Shown: piece by piece, positions 1 to 10,850 of the stretch
How the letters are laid out: the number at the start of each line of letters is the position of its first letter
Numbering within the stretch: position 1 is the first letter of the stretch
NCBI GenBank assembly: GCA_028622995.1
Contig: JAJQJQ010000093.1
Coordinates: forward strand, 124,001 to 188,000
Direction of reading: 5' to 3'
Source of the DNA: Panagrolaimus kolymaensis
Lineage: Eukaryota; Nematoda; Chromadorea; Rhabditida; Panagrolaimidae
Length of the DNA: 64,000 bases
Made by a program: the position numbers and the translations under genes
Notes under the pieces: generated by a model
Databases searched by the model: none
Seen by the model: only the letters and a program-made list of their open reading frames with translations
What the model was told of the DNA's origin: nothing

Positions 1-305
1 AGATTTATCCAAGGAAATTCGTTTTTTAGAAAAAAAAATGGAAAATCATGGAAAAAATCCATCGTCGATAAAGACAAAGAAAAAAATAAATTTGAAAAGA
101 TTCTTCTAGTTTTTCACCAACGAATTAAAAAATTTGTGTTAAAGAAGTCTTTTTTAAAAAACCGCCGTTTTTGATGCGTAGAATATCTACGAAAAAAATT
201 CATAGTTTTTTATTAACATCCAAAAAAAATTTTTCTCGTATGCTTTTTTCCTTCACCACAAAACTCCAATATATTTTCTATCTATTATTCTCATAATTTT
301 TTTAG
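1..305. other. Intron or upstream part of the IPPK gene
   Basis: AT-rich sequence without a convincing exon. It ends in a TTTTTTTAG acceptor at 305 that opens the IPPK exon, so at least its right part is an intron. The upstream IPPK exons lie outside the window. Confidence 0.5.
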
Positions 306-1094
306 ATCGAAAAATGGAAAACTGCTGCATATGATAAAATGTATGATTTTTGCCCTTTGGATTTATATAGTGGAAATTTAACTCGAATGAAATCCGCTAT
401 TACTTCACTCATTCATGATCCGCATAGAAATTTGAGAATTTTTCGTAACGGCAATACCGTGCATTCAGATGAATCGGTTTTAAGTGAATCAAAATTAAAT
501 GAATTATTATTTCCTGATAATGAAAATGGTGGAGCAAATATTGATATTCTCGCAATTGCGCTGTGTCAAATCTTGGCTGGGGTTGACGACGATGTAACAG
601 AATTTGGTTTAACTGAAGAAAGCATCTTAAATTTTTTGCTTAAAGCTCAACAATTAGATCCCATTGGAATAATAACCGCAAATCAATTATATCAAAATTT
701 ATCTTATTTTGAACAATGTCGACTTCATGATAAAACTCGATTAATGGGTAAAGAACATAATACATTTTTAACTGAAACTGATGCCATGTCTTTGCTAGAA
801 AGATATTTCTTTGCTGCCACATTAAAAGATTGCAGTTTAATGATTACTCTTTCTCAAGTATCTCCAAATGATTTTGATCATTCTCCAGGGCTTGCAAAAA
901 ATGTGGTTAAAGTTCGCCATTCAAGCCCTTTGTATTTTGCATATTCACTTCGAATTGTGGATTTGGATCCAAAAACTCCTAAAAATTTAGTTAATGCTCA
1001 TCAAAGATTTTTGGATGGAATACATATAATTAAAAATAATCCAACTATTCATCGTCCATGTGTGGATGGAGCAACCATGTCAGCTCATAATTAA
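306..1094 (+). CDS. Inositol-pentakisphosphate 2-kinase, C-terminal exon (5' partial)
   Basis: Last exon of an inositol-pentakisphosphate 2-kinase (IPPK/Ipk1 family), the enzyme that phosphorylates the 2-position of InsP5 to make InsP6 (phytate). The exon opens after an acceptor at 304-305 with IEKWKTAAYDKMYDFCPLDLY and runs 262 codons to TAA at 1092. Family hallmarks are visible: the FCPLDLYSG segment followed by a helix and NLRIFRNG near the start, the FFAATLKDCSLMI block near residue 165 of the exon, and the YSLRIVDLDPK block near residue 215, which matches the DLD-K motif of the family. The N-terminal lobe, including the E-I-K-P-K motif, would lie in upstream exons outside the window. No frameshift or stop is seen. 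The assignment rests on remembered family motifs, not on a search. Confidence 0.82.
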   Translation: MEKWKTAAYDKMYDFCPLDLYSGNLTRMKSAITSLIHDPHRNLRIFRNGNTVHSDESVLSESKLNELLFPDNENGGANIDILAIALCQILAGVDDDVTEFGLTEESILNFLLKAQQLDPIGIITANQLYQNLSYFEQCRLHDKTRLMGKEHNTFLTETDAMSLLERYFFAATLKDCSLMITLSQVSPNDFDHSPGLAKNVVKVRHSSPLYFAYSLRIVDLDPKTPKNLVNAHQRFLDGIHIIKNNPTIHRPCVDGATMSAHN

Positions 1095-2481
1095 ATGAGA
1101 AAAAAAATTTATTTCGTGTTGACAGGATTAAAAAATGCTCAAAAGCTTATCCAAATAGACTCCTTCTTTTTTTTAAACTATAAAAAGTGAATCAAAACTT
1201 TTTTCCCTTAATTTTTTTAATTATAAAAACATCCATTTTTGTGCCTTATTTTTTCATTTCTTTTTTTTGTAACGAAAAAACTTATCAGATTTATAATTTT
1301 TTTGAACAATATTTTTGTTATCTTTAACTTTGCTTTTTTTCTTTCTATCTTTCTTTCTTTCACATACATTCGCTTATTAATATTATTTTTTATTTTTATT
1401 AAAGCCTGATTCCATTTTTTCCGTATATTATTATTATGATTGTTTTGCCTTCTTGACTCGTGTTTTTCTATCTATGTATGTTATTTGGATCTCTATGATA
1501 TATCACAACATTCTTACACATATTATTAATATATTTAAATTTTTTTTAAGAAGAAAAAGTATTATTTCCTCGAATATTATATTTTGTTGTTTGTTTTTAT
1601 GATTGTAAATATAAATTAAATAAATTAATTGATTTTTACTTCCTCGATTTTTGGTTTTTTTTTATTTATTGGAGGTGAAGAAAAAAAGATTCAGAATGTC
1701 TTGAATGAAAAAATGGGATACAAAATATATATTTTTAAAAGTAAGCTTCAGGATCTCTTTAACGCCCAACAAAACAAGAAAAATTTTGCACCGCATTTTT
1801 TTAAATTTGAAAACAAGAAAGTTTAAAATCCTTCGATTTTTTTGAAGCCAAAATCCATGAAAATTTTTATGTCTTATTAATTTCTTTGAAGCTCAAATAT
1901 TTTTCTCGGGGCAAAGTAATTAAATTTTCGAAAAAACACTTTTTGGTTTAAAAAATGCACTTAAAATTTTGTAGTCCGGAAATATTTAAAAAAAAATACC
2001 AAGCCTGAAAATTGAAAATGTTAGTTTTCGTCATTCTCGCATCCTCCTCCTCAATTCCTTCATTTGTTTTTCCTTATTTTAAGCTGATAAATAAATATAA
2101 AAATCGAAAGTATTGCAACATTTTTTTGTTTTGTTTTTCTTCTTTTTGTTTACCATCTTTAAAAAAAAAGAAGTTGTTATTATTTTTGTTTGTGTTTGTT
2201 TTTGGTGTTTATTTATTTCTTTTTTTATTTTGGTGGTTTCTCTGATCACCAATGCTTTTTTGTATGTAAAAAAAATTTATTTTATGTCTATGTCCGATTT
2301 TTTATTTTTCTTTGCTGTTTTCTTTCCTCAAAAAAAAAACTAAAAATAAAGAAAATAAATAATCAATAATTTTTTTTGCTAAAAAATCAAACAAATCAAA
2401 AACCATCTCTTTTTTTGTGGTCAAAAAAATTAAGAAACAGAAAAATTAAAAAATGTTTTTATTTATTAATTTTTTTTTATT
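1095..2481. other. Intergenic, T-rich
   Basis: Convergent intergenic region between the IPPK exon (+) and the two-exon gene (-). It is dominated by T and A runs. Short open frames around 1629-1826 and 2012-2343 are phenylalanine-rich readings of T tracts and I do not count them as genes. Confidence 0.6.
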
Positions 2482-4202
2482 TTACAAATTATCACCAAAA
2501 ACAGAAATTTTAATAATATTTTTATCAAAAGTTGCATATAAATGTTGAAACGAATTATCTGAATTGCATATGGTCAAAGTATACCGGAAATATTTGAGGG
2601 TGGTTTTATTTCGCATAATATAATTATTGATTATTTCTTCTGCCGCATTGATTTTTGTGGCTTGACAGTATTGAACCAAACTGAAAAAAAATTTAAACGT
2701 GTAAATATGGTTTTTGTTGTATTAAATTGTGGAATAAGGCTTGATTTTTCTGATAAAATACTGTAATAATCGCAAATTCTTGTAAAACAAGCAAAAAAAG
2801 ACTATTTTCCAAAATCAAAGAAGTTTAAAACATGCGAAATTTGTCGTTTCAAAAAAAATATATGGAAAGATACTAAAGTTTGATAGCTGTTTTTGTTTTT
2901 AACAAAAAAAAGATTTATGACTCTAAAAAAAGAAGACATCGGGAATCCGCAAAGCATAGGGATGGAATCTCAAAGTCTAAAGAAAAGAAATTTGGTATCA
3001 AGTCTCGGGTTTCGCTTTATTTTATCGAGACCAAATATTTTTTTTTGATTTTTTTCTAAGATTGCGCTATGAGGAAAAGTAATTTGTAATTGAGTTTAAC
3101 GTTTAAATTTGGCTGACATTTACGATTCTCAAAAAAAAATTGTCTTGGTTTAAAGGACCATGTTCATTTGCTTCCTTTTTTCAAACACGCGTTTGATTAT
3201 TCGCCGCTTCAGGATCACAAAATTCGTGTGAAGGCGGGAAAATTTTCCTTCTTCAAATTTTTTAGAATTTTTTGGATTTTCTGAAGATTTCGCCTACATG
3301 AAGAAGGTTAGTAGCATTAATAATACCCATATTCATTACTATCAATATGTTGAGTGGTCGTAAGCTACTTCGAGAGAGTAAATACATATGCTTATCTTCA
3401 GAAAATCCAAAAAATTTTAAAAAATTTGAAGAAGGAAATTCTCCCGCCTTCACACGAATTTTGTGATCCTGAAGCGGCGAATAATCAAACGCGTGTTTGA
3501 AAAAAGGAAGCAAATGAACATGGTCCTTTAAGTGCAAAGCGAAAAGAGTATTCAATGAACTTGACCAGCTTTTTAGTTAATTATAATTTCTCCAAGTTTT
3601 TTTCGTTCAAGAAATTTTTTTGCATTTATTTATTAGCTTTAAAAAGCCTCTATGTGCTTTCCATACAAATCCTATAACAAAATAAAAGATGGCTAATAAT
3701 CAATCCTCTCAACTTACGTTAAATTAGTTAAACCATTGAGAATTCCAAATAATTCCTTTAAATTTGGTAAATCAATGATTCGTCCACAAAAAGTTAAATT
3801 TCGAACATTTTCAGTAATCAAATTTTTAAAATCTTCAAAATATGGAAAACCCGTGATACTTAAAGTAGAATAATTTCCATAAATACATTTCGAAATTTGG
3901 GATAATTGTTGAGTGGAAAGTTGATCAATAAATATTTCTTTTGTAATGCAACAACGATAAAAAATTTGAGGAAGATATAATAATTCTTGAAATCCAATTT
4001 TTTGACAAAGTAAACCATTTTCATCGATATGAATAAATGAATCCAAAGCATTTATATAAAGTTTATCAACGGTTAAAGGCAAATATGAAGATTCTCGAGA
4101 AATTTGTGGTGATATTTGTCGAAGGTAATAAAGAGAAGCTGGACTTTGAACTTCATAAAATCGCCTTCGAAGAACATAGGGCAAAGTTAAAATTGGAAAC
4201 AT
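2482..4202 (-). CDS. Two-exon protein of unknown function, possibly F-box-associated or LRR-like
   Basis: Model: exon 1 4202-3718, intron, exon 2 2680-2482, with phases matching (AC|T), giving 227 aa. The protein starts MFPILTLPYVLRRRF and has alternating hydrophobic patches such as NLTFCGRIIDLPNLKELF and NGLTNLTLVQYC. These resemble the irregular leucine-rich or F-box-associated domains expanded in nematodes, but I do not recognise the family firmly. A TTTTTTAG acceptor lies just upstream of the start codon, consistent with trans-splicing. Alternatively a short first exon 4362-4328, ending in a good GTGAGA donor, joins in frame and adds 13 residues at the N-terminus. The intron carries a palindromic TTAA-ended repeat (3150-3531). 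No signal peptide or membrane segment is clear. Confidence 0.6.
3150..3531. repeat. TTAA-ended palindromic MITE in an intron
   Basis: Two inverted arms of about 140 bp (roughly 3150-3290 and 3393-3531) separated by about 100 bp. The ends read TTAAAGGACCATG and its complement, with TTAA at 3150-3153 and 3528-3531. The arms share the 12-mer TTCAAACACGCG (3180-3191, inverted at 3490-3501). It is a non-coding fold-back element inside an intron of the minus-strand gene. TTAA ends are typical of piggyBac-type targets and of the palindromic TTAA repeats known in Caenorhabditis. It is related to the element at 24735-24933. Confidence 0.85.
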
Positions 4203-5472
4203 ATAGCTAAAAAATAAGTGTTTGTGGCTTTGTTGAAGCGGGAATTGAATTGAAACTGATTGTGAGTAAAAAAATATTTTTTAAAAGCCCTTTTTTTTTA
4301 AAAACGAAAGTCGTCTGCTTTTCTCACCTCCTGCTGTGGCCGTCGCCGGTCACTGACCTCATTGATGCACTACTGATGTCCAAGAACAATAAAACTAAAA
4401 AAAAATACACAAAAAAACGGTCATTTTGAAAAAAAGGTTTAATTACTTTTTCTTTAAGTTTAGTTTTATTTAAAAAATTAAAAAATGAAATGACCGCAAA
4501 AAAAAAAATTGTCCCGCCAAAACAATTTTTTTAATTTTTTCTTTAATGTCAGAATGGGGAAGAACAAAGAAGCTTTGAGTTCAAGGTGTTTTAGAAGAAG
4601 AATAAAAAGTATAACCGCCAAGACAAAAATATTTGATGTTCGAGGATTTATGTTATATATCCTACATATTCCATAATTTTAAGTTTTAGAAGTAAAAAAT
4701 GCAAAAGAATAAATAAATGCTGAATGAATAAACTTTTATTAGCAAAATTATCAAAAAAAATAGAAGTAAGATTTTTCGAATCAGTTAAATAATTGCAAAC
4801 ATCCAAATCATGTTTGATTCATATTACTTCGCGGGATTTATTTTCTTCAAAAAACAAAGAATTGAAAGTTGCAAGACAAGTTACAAAAATTTTGCTTTCA
4901 ATGAATTTTGTTGTGATATTCTTATGAAAGTTAGTAGCTGCTTTTGAATAAAATAAAATCAAATTTAGTAGTTTAGAATTTTTGATCAAAAAACTTTTGA
5001 AAATAAAAATGTTTGCCCTTTTGTTATTGCAAAAAATACATGTTTTATGTATTTTGTGTGTTAAAATTTTTGAGTGTTTGTTTATTTCCATAATTGCATC
5101 TTTGAGCCTATGATTTTCCTCCATTATTATTTTTTAATGTTGTAAAACATTTTTTTCGCCTTTTTTTAGCTTTATTACAACAACACCCAATTACTTATAT
5201 TCGTCGTTTTTTTTTTTCCTTCACCACGTCTTTCAAGTTTTAATACTTTTAAAAAAATATTTTTTCTTTTCTTAGAACAAAAAAAAATATTCACCTGCTT
5301 TTTTTTAATGCTTTTTTAATGCATTTTTAAAAAAAAGGTGGAAAAATTTTACTTCATGAAATTTTTTTATTAAATGAAACTTTTTTTTTTGATTTTTACT
5401 CTTTCTTTATTTTTTTGAGTTTTAAATTTTTGCTTTAATATAAAATTCAAACAACAAACTTTTGCTGCGACG
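4203..5472. other. Divergent intergenic region with a GC-richer patch
   Basis: Lies between the minus-strand gene and the receptor (+). The patch 4320-4380 is much richer in G+C than its surroundings and contains the candidate alternative first exon 4362-4328 on the minus strand. The rest is A/T runs, apart from the weak open frame at 4819-5124 listed separately. Confidence 0.4.
4819..5124 (-). CDS. Possible small protein, 101 aa, unrecognised
   Basis: A single open frame starting MEENHRLKDAIMEINKHSK. The first 25 residues look like an amphipathic helix and the rest is basic and hydrophobic with a C-x2-C pair (TCIFCNNK). There is no detectable signal peptide, no splice evidence and no family that I recognise. 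In DNA this AT-rich a 306-bp frame can occur by chance, so this is only a candidate. Confidence 0.22.
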   Translation of the reverse strand: MEENHRLKDAIMEINKHSKILTHKIHKTCIFCNNKRANIFIFKSFLIKNSKLLNLILFYSKAATNFHKNITTKFIESKIFVTCLATFNSLFFEENKSREVI

Positions 5473-7221
5473 ATGAATTTGGATGAAACTTTGGGTGTAA
5501 ATATTTTTCGTTATATTGTATCAACGATTACTATAGCTGGAAATATATTCTTGATTTATATGTTTTATAAATTTCCAAGACTTCAAAAAACTCCTTGCCA
5601 TTGTTTGGTGGCTATGCTAAATTTATGTGATTTAATCATTAGTTAGTTTTGAAGGTTTTTTGTTTTTTTTTCTTTGTTGGTTTTTGAAATAAACCCTAAA
5701 TTTCTTCAAAGTTTTATTTAGATTTATAAAAATGCTTTTGATAAGAATTGACCAACTTTTGCTTATCTTTAACTTACAATTTTTTTTTGGAAAATTTCTT
5801 TAAAGTATTAAAAAATCTCAGAAGCAAAGTTTTTGAAAGTTCAACAATTCATTTTTAAAATTCCATAAGCAGTTTATTTTTAAACGAGTTTTCTAAAAAA
5901 ACGCATAAAAACTTTTTAGCGAAGTTAAAATTAAATTGGTAAATATTATTTCCCAAAATAGGCATTTTTTTATTTATTTTTTTGCAAGATGTTATTATCG
6001 GAAAATTAAACTATTTTTAAAATTGTACGAAAGTGGTTTTTAAGTATGGAAATGTTGAGTCTTTAAAAGCAAACAATGAAAAAAAATTTTTTGCATTCAA
6101 CAAAATTATTTCTAAAAAGTTTTCCAAATTCAAAGAGCCATGATCTAAATTTTATTTTATTTTTTCATATTAACTTTACTCCCATTATTTTCATTTTTTT
6201 AGGGTTGGGTGTATTGATTCGGGTTGCGTACACAACCTATGCAAATTTGAATGATATTTCACTTTTTGATAAACCTACTTGCATTTTGGTAAATTCGGTT
6301 CAAGCTTTTGGTGTGAGTGGCGGCCAAGTAATAATAGTTTCAATTGCATTTGATCGATTTTTGGCTGTATTTCGTCCAACCACATATGCAAAAGATCAAT
6401 CACCCATATTTCTTTCAATTGTTGGATTTATTTCAATTTTGGCACCCATTTATTTATTTATTGCAAAATGGATTAATTTGGATACAAGTAAACTGATTAC
6501 TGTATGCTCTTCTGGGTCTGCAGCAGCTCAATCATTTTATCTTTCAAATTTAGTTTATTGCAGTTTATTTATTGTTTTAACATTTGGTAAGAAAAATTTG
6601 TAATGTAAAATTAAAAAACTTTCCAAACAAAAATTCAACAATAAAATTTGTTGGACTTTTCTCTTTGAGACTCGAAGATATTGTTTTTTTCTTGATTCAA
6701 GGCCATTCTTTTCGAATATAAATTTCTAGAATTTACAAAAACGATTAGAAAAAATAATATTTAAAAAAATTTAACAATTTTTTTTAGTTTTTTATTCCTT
6801 GGCTTTAATCTTTCTTGTTCGCCGATTAAAAAAGGATAAACAAAATAAAACCACCGAAGTTCGACTTCAACTTCAACTTCGAGTATTTATTTCGGTTTCA
6901 TTAATTTTACTTTGTTGCACAATATTTTATGGAATTCCAGTATTTTTAATGATTTTAACCGAAATTCTTAAATCTGAGCCATCCACAAAAGCAATGATAA
7001 CTATGTATATTGGTTTTGGATCTTTAATTAATGCATGCTTAAATGTTTTTATATTTTTATTTAAAAATTCTGAAATTTATAAGTGTTTTAAAATTTTATT
7101 GAAACAATGGTTTCCAAATAAGTTTAATAATTTTATAGTGAATCGAAAAATATTTGGAAATCATCAACAACAGCGGTCAGCTTCTACGCATTTTGTTATT
7201 CCGAAGAGTAATAATAAGTAA
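5473..7221 (+). CDS. Seven-transmembrane receptor, SRSX/rhodopsin-like
   Basis: Complete three-exon model: 5473-5641, 6203-6586, 6788-7221 (phases A|GG and G|TT), 328 aa. Seven hydrophobic segments can be followed: TM1 after MNLDETLGVN, TM2 around LNLCDLI, TM3 beginning near the conserved Cys of KPTCILVN and ending in the DRF variant of the DRY motif (AFDRFLAVFRP), TM4 around IGFISILAPIYL-like residues, TM5 spanning the exon 2/3 junction, TM6 around LILLCCTIFYGIP, TM7 around GSLINACLNVF. A basic loop (RRLKKDKQNK) sits between TM5 and TM6 and a basic Gln/Ser-containing tail follows TM7. The short N-terminus and motif pattern suit the nematode SRSX group of rhodopsin-like receptors, usually chemosensory or peptide receptors. 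The ligand cannot be predicted. Confidence 0.82.
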
Positions 7222-7551
7222 TTTGACGAATTTTGATTGTAACAAAAAAAAATGAATGTTAAAAGTAAAGTTAACTTAATTAATTGTTGAATTTGTTCTT
7301 TAATTCATTTTTGTACAATAAACGAGAGAGAAAAAATGCATAAATAAATTTGTTCATTTTCTTCCTTTCAAAAACAAAAAAGTTTTCATTTATTAATGAA
7401 CGCAATTTTTATTCATCCAAAAATAAAAGGAATGAATTGGATACATACATGTCAAGGTCAAAATGTGTGATCAGAAAATTAAAATATGTATTTTTTTGTT
7501 GTTGACTTTTTCCATTGATAATTTATTCGAATTTCGAAGCCGTTTATTTAA
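7222..7551. other. Intergenic
   Basis: AT-rich spacer between the receptor and the secreted-protein gene, both on the plus strand. No exon, RNA gene or repeat is seen. Confidence 0.6.
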
Positions 7552-8469
7552 ATGAAGAAGTTATTGAAAGAATTAGTTTTTATTTTTACTATTTTACGAA
7601 GTGCATTTTCTATTAAATTGCTTGATGAAGATTATAACATCGAATTTCCAAAGACGCCAAAAGTAAGCCTTTCTAAAATCTTTATAATTTTATTGTTTTT
7701 TCTATAAAAAAAGAAGAAGTGAAGTTACAAGCTGGAAAATGCTCTGAAATAAAATGAAAAAGAAATAAATAAAATTTTGGTAATAAATAATACTAATTGG
7801 CTTTTATTTTTTTAGGTTCAACTATGCAGTCACTACAAAGCATATGATTGTATCGTAACCAGCGATTTTGAAAATTATTGCAAATATTTTTTAAGTAGTA
7901 CGTTTGGTAATAAACTTTTTAAAAATGGTGACATTAGAAGTGCTTTGGAGTCCGCAAATTCACTTCCAAGTTTAAAGACTTTTACTGATTGTGTTAGTCA
8001 GAAACTTCAACCATTAACGAAAAAGAAAGAAAATGATCAAATTTTTATTTCCACTAACGAAATTGGAAGTTTCGAGGAACAAGAAAACTTTAAAATTGTA
8101 ATCAACGAATTATTGCAAAGCCATATTTATTCAGACATGTTAAAAGGGTGTAAAATTATGAAATTTTATAATTGTTTTTTTGATCGACAATGTTTTGTAA
8201 AAAATCATTTTAAATTTTTATTTAATATTTTGGATAATTGTCATCCTCGTCGTCAAAACTTTGTAGAAACAACAGGATCAGAAAATGTTGAACTTATTGA
8301 TACGCCTGAGGCTCCTATTCCAATATCGACCACATCTGCATCTGATTTGGATGAAAAAGCTACTCTTTTAAAAACCATTGGCCATTATAGTTTTCAAGAA
8401 TTAGAAAATTTAAGAAGATATGGACAATTGGATTCAGGATTTAAAAGATTAATTTGTGAAAGTTTTTGA
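7552..8469 (+). CDS. Secreted cysteine-containing protein, unknown function
   Basis: Two exons, 7552-7662 and 7816-8469 (phase 0), 254 aa. The start MKKLLKELVFIFTILRSAFS is a good signal peptide, so the product is probably secreted. The mature chain has an N-terminal Cys cluster (LCSHYKAYDC, then ENYCKYF), a second group (GCKIMKFYNC, RQCF) and single Cys at DNCHP and LICESF, about ten in all, so several disulfides are likely. A Thr/Ser/Pro-containing linker (EAPIPISTTSAS) precedes the C-terminal helix. The spacing vaguely recalls nematode secreted Cys-domain families such as DUF19 but I cannot assign it. The short N-terminal exon with the long second exon is a common layout for such genes. 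Confidence 0.7.
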
Positions 8470-9277
8470 TTTTTTTTTTTGGCAAATTAAAACTCATTTT
8501 TCATCCATGAATTTGGTTCCAATTTCAAGAAATATAAATAAAATGTTTACTTAAAAATTGAATAATTTTTACAAAAAATTAAATTTCAAAAAGCAATTGA
8601 AAATTCAAACATAAAACTTTATTTTACTTTTTTTTGCCTTTGTGATTTCATATCAAAATTTTTTAATGAAAGTTTTTCATAAACTTTTTTTGAATGATTT
8701 CATGTTATACTTTTTTCCTTTTATTCTAACTTACTGCTTTAAATTTTTTTAAACAATTATTTTTCTTAAAAAAAACAAACATTGACAAATTTATTTTTTT
8801 GTTTTAAACGACCATCGATTACACTCCTCTTGAAATATTTCTTCTTTTTTTTTACTTTGCTTTCGTCTTTCTCTCTGTGTCTTCGTTGTTGTTGTTTACT
8901 TCATTTTTTTGTCCTTCTTTTTTTCCATTCCTCGTGTGTGCTGAAAAAAAAATTGAAAGAGAAAGAAAGAAGCAAATGAACAGATAAACAACATTTGAGC
9001 CAAGCGCCATCAGCCACCACAACGAGCGTGTTTTATTTTTTCCAACCATTCTTTCGTAATAAACAAAACAACAATGTTTTTCTTTTCTTAAAAATAAAAA
9101 AATAAGTATAAAAGAAAGTTCGGAAAATTGAGAAACTTTCAAAATAAATTCTTTTTTTTTTCTTCGTTGTCTTTTCTCGTGTTTTATTTTTTTAAAAGGT
9201 ATTATTGATTTCGCTCATTTTCTTTTTCTTTTTAAAGAATTATATTTTCTTTTTTCTAGAATTATTATTTGTTAATC
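8470..9277. other. Intergenic and promoter of the LEA-like gene
   Basis: T-rich, then a purine-rich stretch. A TATAAAAG sequence lies at 9107-9114 and a TTTTTCTAG splice-acceptor-like site ends at 9259, 18 bp before the start codon of the next gene. This could be a trans-splice acceptor or the end of a 5' UTR intron. The open frame at 8782-8979 is low-complexity and not credible. Confidence 0.4.
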
Positions 9278-10319
9278 ATGGAAACCGCTAAAAATGCTAT
9301 GGGAACTGTAGGAGAAACCGTTAAAGGTATGGCTAATGCCGCATCAAATGCAATGTCAAATGTTGCTGAATCAGCTAAAGAAAAGCTTGGAGATATGAAA
9401 GGTTCGTGATGATTTATTTTGTTGAGAATCCCATCCACCCATCCTTTGTTTTTTGCTTCTGTTTCGTTATCCAGGGTTCTAACTTCGAAAAATCTTGTAT
9501 CAACTGTGGAGTTAGTTTGAGTCACATCGATCGAAGTTTTTAACTCCAATAACGAGCAATTTATTTATTTATCTTCTCTTTTTTTTCTTGATAAAAATAT
9601 AACTTTTTTTAATGTCTTTGAAAATTATGGGTCAAAAAAAAGTTAAGTCGGTGGAGCAACTTATTTTTTAACAGAGACGTTGTTTTTTTCCTATGATTTT
9701 ATTAAACTAACCAACCTATTGCGATTTTAAAGATTCCATTTTTGCTTTTTACTTTTAAAAAACGTGAAACATTTTTAAGAATCAAAACTTTTTCTCTTCA
9801 AAAAAAGAATCCCTTTTTAATAAAAAAAAAATTAAAGAAAAAGTTTTATTTCTTTTTCAAAGCCAAACTTTGAAAAATGTGACGTGAGACTCGTAAATTA
9901 GCTGACATTTAGGTAGTTTTTTGTGTTTTGATTTATAACTTTGAGTTTTATTACTTTATAGTCATAGTTTCTTTTTTTTATTTCTAAGAAACCAAAAAAA
10001 AAAGTATTCTTTTTCTTTTTGATTTATAATCCATTTTTTTCATTGAAAAGGAATATAAACCTTTTTACCCAACTTACTCATATCTTTCTTTTTTACTACC
10101 ATTTTTCCAATTAGTCATCACACATTTTTTTATGACATCTTTTATTTCCTTATTTTCATTTTCTTTTTATTATTAATCCTATATTGAATTTTTTTTCTTT
10201 CAGTTAACAGTAATGAAGTTAGCCCTGATGATGTTAATATTGATAGTCAATTAGCTAATGAACCTGCATTTCAAGCTGGAAGAAATTTGGAATCAGTTGG
10301 TGGACGAACATATCGTTAA
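9278..10319 (+). CDS. Small LEA-like helical protein, 79 aa
   Basis: Two exons, 9278-9401 and 10204-10319, joined G|TT across an 802-bp intron, give 79 aa. The first exon encodes a hydrophilic Ala/Lys/Gly/Glu-rich helix (METAKNAMGTVGETVKGMAN and then ESAKEKLGDMK) with the small-residue, charged pattern of group 3 late-embryogenesis-abundant proteins. Those protect cells in desiccation or other water stress. The second exon is different: acidic Asn/Asp-rich, then FQAGRNLESVGGRTYR at the end. There is no signal peptide or membrane segment, so it should be cytosolic or nuclear. The model is supported by the canonical acceptor TTTCAG at 10203 and the matching phase. The LEA label is by composition only. 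Confidence 0.6.
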
Positions 10320-10559
10320 TCAAAATAATTTTATTTCAACTCGAAAACATCATCATCCATCGTTTTCGAACATGATTCAAAACCCCAAAATATAAATATA
10401 TTTTTTTCTAGCATGTTTATGTGTAAAAATAATTTCCTCTTTTTTCTTTAAATATGAATTTATTATTTATGTGTATATGAAAATTTTATAATTACAGTAA
10501 AAAAAATAATAAAAGTTTTTAATATAAAATATTTTTTGTTATGAGATAAAAAAAGGTTA
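10320..10559. other. Convergent intergenic spacer
   Basis: Short AT-rich spacer between the 3' ends of the LEA-like gene (+) and the membrane-protein exons (-). It carries AATAAAAG-type polyadenylation-like sequence near 10507. Confidence 0.4.
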
Positions 10560-10850
10560 TTATGAAACTTTGGTTCCTGTTGCACTTTGAGTTACACGAA
10601 TGGTTCGATCTTTAAGCATAAAGCGATTTAAACGATAAAATCGAAGGAAGCTGTTTCGAAATAATGAGCTGAAATTTTTTTTTGATTGCTTTGAATCGCC
10701 AAAATTTTGGATTTTCTTGTTTTTAATTTTTTTTTCCAAAAAAATTATACTTTACCTCGCAAAAAATAGCACAAAAATCACTGGATAAAAATATGCTCCT
10801 ACAATAACTTCCGACCATCCTGAATATTGAATGAATAGCGAATTTCGTCT
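10560..10850 (-). CDS. Last two exons of an unidentified membrane protein
   Basis: Penultimate exon 10850-10756 (after TTTAG) encodes RRNSLFIQYSGWSEVIVGAY followed by a strongly hydrophobic segment (YPVIFVLFFA). It joins AG|C to the last exon 10668-10560, which encodes a basic stretch (SSLFRNSFLRFYRLNRF) and ends KVS with a TAA stop at 10560. Both splice sites are canonical and the phases fit. Together they look like a C-terminal transmembrane helix with a basic tail. Candidate upstream exons exist (about 11024-10927, encoding LLIRLPIIYLFIGFLTF and more) but I could not find a donor in matching phase, so the gene is incomplete here. I do not recognise the family. Confidence 0.45.

Noticed and set aside
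2012..2343. Two overlapping open frames rich in Phe, Leu and Ser
   Set aside because: They read T-runs; no splice sites, no family features and low complexity throughout.
10600..10615. GGTTCGATC resembling a tRNA B-box
   Set aside because: No A-box at the right distance, and it lies within a supported coding exon.
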